Part shown: positions 1 through 7,507 of the stretch, piece after piece | Layout: each line of letters begins with the position of its first letter | How positions within the stretch are numbered: the stretch's first letter is position 1 | Source of the DNA: Elusimicrobia bacterium RIFCSPHIGHO2_02_FULL_57_9 | GTDB taxonomy: Bacteria; Elusimicrobiota; Elusimicrobia; UBA1565; UBA9628 | Length of the DNA: 7,507 nucleotides | Direction of reading: 5' to 3' | NCBI GenBank assembly: GCA_001800015.1 | Contig: MGUO01000111.1 | Coordinates: 1 to 7,507, forward strand | The notes under the pieces: model-generated | What the model was told of the DNA's origin: nothing | Seen by the model: only the letters and a program-made list of their open reading frames with translations | The model's database searches: none | Made by a program: the position numbers and the translations under genes

Positions 1-3553
<3,553 letters not shown>

Positions 3554-4000
3554 TCAGCGTTCGGGCCGGCTGCGCAATTCGCTGCGCAGAACCAGCATTT
3601 CCAAGGCCGCCAGCGCGCATTGGCGTCCGCGGTCCAAGCCGCCCTTGGTGCGGGCGATAGCCTGGGCCATGGTGTTGGGGGTGATCACGCCAAGAATGCA
3701 GGGTACCCGGGTTCTTAAGGCCACCTCATGCAAGTGCCAGAGGGTTGAGCGCGAGATGTGGTCGTTTTGGGGCGTTGCCCCCTTGATAATCGCCCCCAGG
3801 GCGATGATCGCCTCGTATTTCCCGCAAAGAGCCAATTCTTGGACGGCCCAGGGAATTTCATAGCCGCCCGGCACGAAAAAAGTGTGCACCCGGGAGGGCT
3901 CCACGCCCTTGTCCTTGAGCGTATCCAGACAGCTCTTAAGCAGCCGGGATGTGACCTTGCTGTTGAAGTGTGAGACCACGATGCCGATCATTTGATTCAT
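3554..4000 (-). CDS. ribH: 6,7-dimethyl-8-ribityllumazine synthase (divergent)
   Basis: Lumazine synthase condenses the RibD-derived pyrimidine with dihydroxybutanone phosphate to give lumazine, the substrate of RibE. I chose ATG 4000 because it overlaps the ribBA stop as ATGA and has GAGGA nine bases upstream; a TTG at 4024 is an alternative that adds eight residues. The 148 residues show IGIVVSHFN (5-13, substrate-binding Phe12), VPGGYEIPWAVQ (43-54), GAIIKGATP (69-77) and the Arg117 region (QAIARTKGG). The family usually has [TP]H[FY][DE]YV after the GAT motif, with the His acting as catalytic base; here the residues are PQNDHI (77-82), so that position is Gln78. The usual N-terminal strand (about ten residues) is short or missing with the ATG start. 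Membership is clear from the motifs and from its place among rib genes; catalytic strength is uncertain. Confidence 0.9.
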   Translation of the reverse strand: MNQMIGIVVSHFNSKVTSRLLKSCLDTLKDKGVEPSRVHTFFVPGGYEIPWAVQELALCGKYEAIIALGAIIKGATPQNDHISRSTLWHLHEVALRTRVPCILGVITPNTMAQAIARTKGGLDRGRQCALAALEMLVLRSELRSRPER

Positions 4001-5238
4001 GGCAATTTTTCCTCGGTCAGCCAATGGCCCAGTTTGGACTTTTTAGTATTAAGATAGCGCGCATTGTGCTTGGTGCTCGGCATTTGAATGGGCACGCGCT
4101 CGACTACCTTCAGGCCATAGCCTTCTATGCCCACGATTTTACGCGGGTTATTGGTGAGAATCTTGATGGTGGAAAGCCCCAAATCGGCGAGAATCTGCGC
4201 GCCGATGCCGTATTCGCGCAAGTCGGCCTTGAAGCCGAGCGCCAAATTCGCCTCGACAGTGTCCAAGCCCTTATCCTGCAGGCCGTAGGAGCGGATCTTA
4301 TTGAGCAGGCCGATGCCGCGTCCTTCCTGGGCCAGGTAGACCAGAACCCCCTTGCCGCACTGCGAAATCTGTTTAAGCGCCGCGTCTAATTGCTGACCGC
4401 AATCGCAGCGCAGGGAGAACAAGGTATCGCCCGTGATGCAGGAGCTGTGCACGCGCACCATGACATTTTTGGCGCCGTCAACCAGCCCTTTAACCAGGGC
4501 CAGATGCTGTTTGCCGTTCAAGGTTTCCTCATAAACGTGGAGATAAAACAAGCCGAAGCGGGTGGGCAGGCGGGCGCTGGCCATGCGTCGCACCAATCGT
4601 TCGCAAGAGCGGCGGTATGCGATCAAATCCTTGATGGTGATCACGCGCAGGGAATGCCGCCGCGAGAAACGCAAAAGCTCGGGCGTGCGCGCCATGCTGC
4701 CGTTGGGATTAAGTATTTCGCAAATCACCCCGGCCGGCGCAAGTCCCGCCAGGCGGGCGAGATCCACGGCCGCCTCGGTATGGCCGGCGCGCACCAGCAC
4801 CCCGCCGCGCTTGCTGCGCAGGGGGAAAACATGCCCGGGCCGGATTAAATCCTCGGGCCTGGTTTTGGGATCAAGCAATGCCTTAACCGTGGCCGCGCGG
4901 TCGGAGGCGGAAATGCCGGTGGTGGTGCCGCGTTTGGCGTCGACTGAAATCGAGAAAGCCGTGTCGCGCCCGGGTCCGGGGCCGGAAGTGTCGGCGCTGT
5001 CGACCATGGCGCGCAGTTTGAGCTCGTCGAGCCGGCGCGCTTCCATGGGCACGCAGATAAGGCCGCGCGCGTGTTGGGCCATGAAGTTGATCGCTTTTTC
5101 CGTGCAGGCCCGTGCCGCGATCACCATATCACCCTCGTTTTCCCTGTCGGGGTCATCGACGACGATTATCATTTTTCCCTTGCTGATATCCTTGATCGCG
5201 TCGGGAATGGAATCGAACTTGAATTTAGCGGGGGGCAT
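3997..5238 (-). CDS. ribBA: Bifunctional DHBP synthase / GTP cyclohydrolase II RibBA
   Basis: This 413-residue fusion starts both branches of riboflavin synthesis. The N-terminal RibB domain (about 5-208) turns ribulose 5-phosphate into 3,4-dihydroxy-2-butanone 4-phosphate; the C-terminal RibA domain (about 225-400) opens GTP to the pyrimidine precursor. RibB marks are DDPDRENEGD (28-37), RPGHVFPLR (133-141), HTEAAVDLARLAGL from His153, and ICEI with Glu174. RibA marks are VRVHSSCITGD (261-271), the zinc cysteines Cys267, Cys278 and Cys280 in SLRCDCG, QEGRGIGLLNKI (304-315), DTVEAN and LTNNPRK (361-367). The family often has HSEC where this protein has HSSC (264-267); otherwise the motifs are complete. 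Its ATG lies inside the end of ribE (14-base overlap), and its stop forms ATGA with the ribH start, so the three genes should be translated together. Confidence 0.96.
   Translation of the reverse strand: MPPAKFKFDSIPDAIKDISKGKMIIVVDDPDRENEGDMVIAARACTEKAINFMAQHARGLICVPMEARRLDELKLRAMVDSADTSGPGPGRDTAFSISVDAKRGTTTGISASDRAATVKALLDPKTRPEDLIRPGHVFPLRSKRGGVLVRAGHTEAAVDLARLAGLAPAGVICEILNPNGSMARTPELLRFSRRHSLRVITIKDLIAYRRSCERLVRRMASARLPTRFGLFYLHVYEETLNGKQHLALVKGLVDGAKNVMVRVHSSCITGDTLFSLRCDCGQQLDAALKQISQCGKGVLVYLAQEGRGIGLLNKIRSYGLQDKGLDTVEANLALGFKADLREYGIGAQILADLGLSTIKILTNNPRKIVGIEGYGLKVVERVPIQMPSTKHNARYLNTKKSKLGHWLTEEKLP
4010..4014 (-). promoter_or_regulatory. Shine-Dalgarno site of ribH
   Basis: GAGGA on the minus strand lies nine bases upstream of ATG 4000, within the last codons of ribBA. 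It favours that ATG over the upstream TTG at 4024 as the start of ribH. Confidence 0.55.
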
Positions 5239-5806
5239 ATTCCAGGTTTGAGCGCACGTAGCGGGCGATTAAATCCGCCTCGAGGTTAACGGCCATGCCT
5301 TTTTCGCGCCGGGCCATATTCGTGTTTTTAAGGGTATGCGGCACCAAAACCGTTTCAAACCAGCCGGAGCCCTTGGCCGTGACCGTGAGGCTGATTCCAT
5401 CCACGGCGATCGAGCCTTTGAGCGCGACCATTCCGCGCAAAGCCGCGGGCAGGGCCGCGCGCAGGCGGATATATCCCTCGGACAGATTTTCCAGCTCGAG
5501 AATTTTCGCGCGCGCGTCGACGTGCCCGCTGACCAAGTGCCCGCCTAAAAGGTCTCCCGCGCGAAGCGCTTTTTCCAGATTCACGTTCATGCCGGTTTTA
5601 AGCTCCCCTAAATTGGTCAGCCGGAAGGTTTCTGCGCTCACGTCAAAGCAAAGAACTCCGTGTTTTAGCGGCGCGATCACGGTCAGACAAGCCCCGTTGA
5701 CCGCCACGCTGTCGCCCTGTCTGCCTTGGAGGTCCGTACGGACCTCCAAGGCATGGCCTTTCATTTTTTTTACTATTCCAATTTTCTGGATTATTCCCGT
5801 GAACAT
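5225..5806 (-). CDS. ribE: Riboflavin synthase alpha chain (lumazine dismutase)
   Basis: The 193-residue protein catalyses transfer of a four-carbon unit between two lumazines, giving riboflavin and returning the pyrimidine to RibH. It has the family start MFTGII and two lumazine-binding repeats. The first (about 1-95) has SVAVNGACLTV (33-43), VSAETFRLTNLG (56-67) and GGHLVSGHVD (88-97). The second (about 98-190) has GSIAVDGISLTV (131-142) and PHTLKNTNM (156-164). The start ATG lies two bases after the ribD stop with no strong ribosome binding site. Codons 18-29, in the normally variable stretch between the first strand and DSVAVNG, are built on a perfect 32-bp palindrome. The frame is intact and the catalytic motifs are complete, so an active enzyme is expected. 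Some databases call this gene ribC; E. coli usage also differs. Confidence 0.96.
   Translation of the reverse strand: MFTGIIQKIGIVKKMKGHALEVRTDLQGRQGDSVAVNGACLTVIAPLKHGVLCFDVSAETFRLTNLGELKTGMNVNLEKALRAGDLLGGHLVSGHVDARAKILELENLSEGYIRLRAALPAALRGMVALKGSIAVDGISLTVTAKGSGWFETVLVPHTLKNTNMARREKGMAVNLEADLIARYVRSNLEYAPR
5722..5753. repeat. 32-bp perfect palindrome inside ribE
   Basis: The half-site TGCCTTGGAGGTCCGT (5722-5737) is followed directly by its exact reverse complement (5738-5753); the flanking pair c/t breaks the symmetry. In the ribE message it covers the last base of codon 18 to the first base of codon 29, starting 53 bases after the start codon. The RNA could fold into a stem of 14 pairs with a four-base loop. 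The stem would enclose a GGAGG sequence. Confidence 0.9.
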
Positions 5807-5808
5807 CG

Positions 5809-6894
5809 TCAGCTCAGTTTCCCATAGAATAGAAAATCATCCCCCGCTCTTTTAAGCCGCGGCCGGCGCAGGCGCGGGGCGCGGCTGGGATCGGCCGTGC
5901 CCGCAATCAGCTTGGGCGCGAAAAAAATCCGGGCCTCGTCAACCAGGCCTTCTTTAAGGAAGCCGGCGTGCACGGTAGGCCCGCCTTCGACCAGCAGGGT
6001 TGCAATCCCCCGGCGCGCGAGTTCGGACAGAACCGATTTAAGGCGCAGTCGTCCCGCTTTTGCGGGGACTCGTATGGTTTGCGCTCCCGGCAGCTTGCGA
6101 GAGGAAGCGGTGAATACCCACGTGGGAGCCTCGGGACTTAAGACCTGCGCGCGGCGCGGCGTGCGCAGGCGCGCATCCAGCACCACCCGCACCGGATTTT
6201 TCCCCGCGCCGTGGCTGGTGAGGCTCGGATTATCCGCCAAGACGGTCCCTATGCCGACTAAAATCGCGTCGCTTCCGGCCCGCCATTGATGGACGATTTT
6301 TCTGGCGCTGCGGCCGGTGATCCAGCGCGAGCGGCCCCCGGGGGCAAAGGCCCGCCCATCCAGGCTTAAGGCTGTTTTTAACAGGACGTAGGGGCGACGG
6401 CGCCGCATACGCGTCAGGAAAGCTTTGTTGAGTCCTTTGGCTTGGCGAGCGCCAAGCCCGGTTCTGGTTTTAATTCCGGCCCCGCGCAAAAGCCTTAAGC
6501 CGCGGCCGTTGACCCCGGGATGGGGGTCCCTCATCGCGGCGACGACCTCGGCGACGCCCGCTTTGATCAGGGCCGGAGCGCAAGGCGGCGTTTTTTTTCC
6601 CGGATGATTCGAGCACGGCTCAAGGGTCACGTAAGCGGTGCTGCCTTTCGCCCGTAGGCCCGCTCGGCGCAGGGCGGCGGCTTCGGCATGCGGTCCGCCG
6701 AAAAACTTATGCCAGCCCTCGGCGATGATGCGGCCGCTCTTGACCAGCACGCAGCCGACCATGGGATTGGGCGACACGGCCCGGCCTCCGCGCTTGGCCA
6801 GGGCCAGGGCGCGGCGCATGAAACGGATTTCCGGCACCCGGCGCGGATGCGCCTGGTACCTGGCGCGATGAGGAAATGCTTTCACGCCAGGCAT
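5809..6894 (-). CDS. ribD: Bifunctional pyrimidine deaminase / reductase RibD
   Basis: RibD deaminates the RibA product at the pyrimidine amino group and then reduces the ribosyl side chain with NADPH. The 361-residue protein has an N-terminal zinc deaminase domain (about 20-145) with SPNPMVGCVLV (41-51), HAE (69-71, zinc ligand His and catalytic Glu) and PCSNHPGKKTPPC (93-105, zinc Cys94 and Cys105). The loop between the two cysteines is two residues longer than the common form. The reductase domain (about 168-360) shows KTALSLDGR (173-181), WITG (191-194), RAGSDAILVGIGTVLADNPSLT (205-226) and VEGGPTVHAGFL (302-313). ATG 6894 shares its A with the TGA of the upstream dehydrogenase remnant (TGATG). 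Homology proper begins near residue 21, so a later start such as Met26 would cut into the domain. The first 20 residues are an extra basic stretch. Confidence 0.95.
   Translation of the reverse strand: MPGVKAFPHRARYQAHPRRVPEIRFMRRALALAKRGGRAVSPNPMVGCVLVKSGRIIAEGWHKFFGGPHAEAAALRRAGLRAKGSTAYVTLEPCSNHPGKKTPPCAPALIKAGVAEVVAAMRDPHPGVNGRGLRLLRGAGIKTRTGLGARQAKGLNKAFLTRMRRRRPYVLLKTALSLDGRAFAPGGRSRWITGRSARKIVHQWRAGSDAILVGIGTVLADNPSLTSHGAGKNPVRVVLDARLRTPRRAQVLSPEAPTWVFTASSRKLPGAQTIRVPAKAGRLRLKSVLSELARRGIATLLVEGGPTVHAGFLKEGLVDEARIFFAPKLIAGTADPSRAPRLRRPRLKRAGDDFLFYGKLS
6439..6458. repeat. Inverted repeat inside ribD
   Basis: GGCTTGGCG and CGCCAAGCC flank a two-base centre, giving a nine-pair stem as DNA, or eight pairs with a four-base loop as RNA. 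It lies in the linker between the deaminase and reductase domains. A function is not shown; it may simply reflect GC-rich codon choice. Confidence 0.5.
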
Positions 6895-7283
6895 CAGGGG
6901 ATAACCGCGACTTTAGGGTTGGATTGCTCGTGCCGGTCGTCGAAAAAAGCCGGGAGCTCGGAAAGCCCGATGCGGCGGGAAATCAGCAGGTCCGTTTTAA
7001 TCCGGCCCGAGCCGATAAGATCGAGGGCCGCTTTGAAATATTTCGGAGTATGGTGAAAAACGCCGTAGAGGGAAATTTGCTCATAGTGCACGCGATGGGC
7101 ATCCACCGGCACCGAGGTGCTTGAAGCGCAGCCGCCGAAAAAGCAAACCCTGCCGCCCTTGCGCACCAATTCAATGGCTTGCTGCCAGGTTTCACTCCTG
7201 CCCACGGCCTCGCCCTTGTTTACGGAGGGAACCGGAATATCCGTCAGCTTCGCGGATCCCTTTTCGTAAATAATCGCTTTCAT
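6894..7283 (-). pseudogene. Medium-chain zinc dehydrogenase with a large in-frame internal deletion
   Basis: The 129-residue reading frame joins the first ~25 residues of a zinc alcohol/sorbitol-type dehydrogenase (MKAIIYEKGSAKLTDIPVP, 1-19) directly to the C-terminal third of the same family. That third includes ETWQQAIELVRKGGRVCFFGG at 31-51, VPVDAHRVHYEQISLYGVFHHTPKY at 58-82, and PKVAVIP at the natural C-terminus. About 200 residues are absent, including the catalytic zinc site (GHE and the cysteine lobe) and the Rossmann GxGxxG, so enzyme activity is not expected. The frame is nevertheless open. The junction is near 7200-7214 (G-E-A-V-G), where both normal ends could plausibly share GAGGCCGTG. 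It has no Shine-Dalgarno site, sits seven bases or so after a predicted transcription start, and its TGA overlaps the ribD ATG. It could therefore still serve as a translated leader for the operon. An assembly gap is the alternative. Confidence 0.8.
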
Positions 7284-7296
7284 AAAAACTAAAAAT

Positions 7297-7302
7297 ATTA
7301 TA
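7297..7302 (-). promoter_or_regulatory. Possible -10 box of the operon promoter
   Basis: In the AT-rich stretch just upstream of the dehydrogenase remnant the minus strand reads TATAAT, a full sigma70-type -10 match. No good -35 box is seen at 17 bases; GGGACA (7321-7316) is only 13 bases away. Transcription would begin near 7290, six or seven bases before ATG 7283, so the message would be almost leaderless. No FMN riboswitch signature is visible in this interval. Confidence 0.4.
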
Positions 7303-7366
7303 TTAAATTCGGTAATGTCCCTTTGCCTGGCTTTTAGCCCGGGACCATCACCATGCCGTATTTAGG

Positions 7367-7372
7367 TATACT
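7367..7372 (+). promoter_or_regulatory. Possible -10 box of the VIT-family gene
   Basis: TATACT lies 12 bases upstream of ATG 7385. A start of transcription near 7379 would leave about six untranslated bases, which agrees with the lack of a Shine-Dalgarno site. No convincing -35 box is seen, so this is a weak call. Confidence 0.3.
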
Positions 7373-7384
7373 GATGCTCGTATC

Positions 7385-7507
7385 ATGGATTCCGACTCGG
7401 AAAGAGAAGAGCTGAAACAAGAGCATACCCAAGAGGCCATCCGCCTAGGCCTGGAGCAAAGCGGGGCGCGCAGCTATCTTAAGGACGCCGTTTATGGGGC
7501 GACCGAC
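7385..7507 (+). CDS. VIT/CCC1-family membrane transporter, N-terminal fragment
   Basis: The frame opens at ATG 7385 and runs off the window after 41 codons (MDSDSEREELKQEHTQEAIR and onward to YLKDAVYGATD). EHTxEAIR followed by SYLxDxVYGAxD is the characteristic N-terminal lead-in to the first membrane helix of VIT1/CCC1-like proteins, which move iron or manganese and are also found in many bacteria. No membrane segment is inside the visible part. No in-frame upstream start and no Shine-Dalgarno site are visible. The gene is divergent from the riboflavin operon; a link in function is not shown. The substrate cannot be told from this fragment. Confidence 0.75.
   Translation, partial: MDSDSEREELKQEHTQEAIRLGLEQSGARSYLKDAVYGATD

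Larger units (their letters stand above)
7284..7384. other. Divergent intergenic region
   Basis: The 101-base gap between the leftward operon and the rightward transporter gene is the only non-coding stretch of size in the window. Its left third is strongly AT-rich, unlike the rest. It holds a candidate -10 in each direction, and I see no terminator, no RNA gene and no riboswitch in it. Confidence 0.6.

Noticed and set aside
4000..4024. TTG at 4024 as the ribH start
   Set aside because: ATG 4000 has an ATGA overlap with ribBA and a well-spaced GAGGA, while the TTG has no good site upstream; it remains possible because the family usually has a longer N-terminus.
4562..5251. Plus-strand open frame of 229 codons
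   Set aside because: It is antisense to ribBA and ends just inside ribE; the product is Arg/Ser-rich low-complexity with no motif.
7284..7384. FMN riboswitch ahead of the riboflavin operon
   Set aside because: I looked for the conserved RFN core on the minus strand and found none, and the predicted leader is too short to hold it.

Overview
The window is a piece of a GC-rich bacterial chromosome. It is almost entirely filled by one compact leftward (minus-strand) operon. In transcription order (right to left) it reads: remnant of a zinc-type alcohol/sorbitol dehydrogenase, ribD, ribE (riboflavin synthase), ribBA, ribH, nusB, ligA (split by a frameshift), and purH (running off the left edge). 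A divergent plus-strand gene, the start of a VIT/CCC1-family transporter, begins at 7385 and runs off the right edge. The organism cannot be fixed from this sequence. GC-rich coding, near-absent Shine-Dalgarno sites at most starts, and divergent PurH and RibH proteins suggest a little-cultivated bacterial lineage. I considered Elusimicrobiota-like phyla but cannot show it.

Layout: 1-1132 purH (3' part missing); 1129-3134 ligA in two frames; 3140-3553 nusB; 3554-4000 ribH; 3997-5238 ribBA; 5225-5806 ribE; 5809-6894 ribD; 6894-7283 dehydrogenase remnant; 7284-7384 AT-rich divergent promoter region; 7385-7507 VIT family gene. Every minus-strand junction is tight, with ATGA or TGATG overlaps, a zero-base junction, a 14-base overlap or gaps of 2 to 5 bases. 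Translation is therefore probably coupled along the whole message.

How the genes work together: RibBA supplies both riboflavin precursors (GTP cyclohydrolase II and DHBP synthase). RibD performs deamination and reduction, RibH makes lumazine, and RibE dismutates it to riboflavin. No FMN riboswitch is visible ahead of the operon. The ribH-nusB neighbourhood is common in bacteria; continuation into ligA and purH is less familiar to me.

Points of interest: a one-base loss splits ligA; the PurH homologue has replacements at many catalytic positions of both active sites; RibH has Gln where the catalytic His is expected; ribE contains a 32-bp perfect palindrome near its start; and the operon opens with an in-frame internally deleted dehydrogenase whose stop overlaps the ribD start. 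No clearly new multi-gene system was found.
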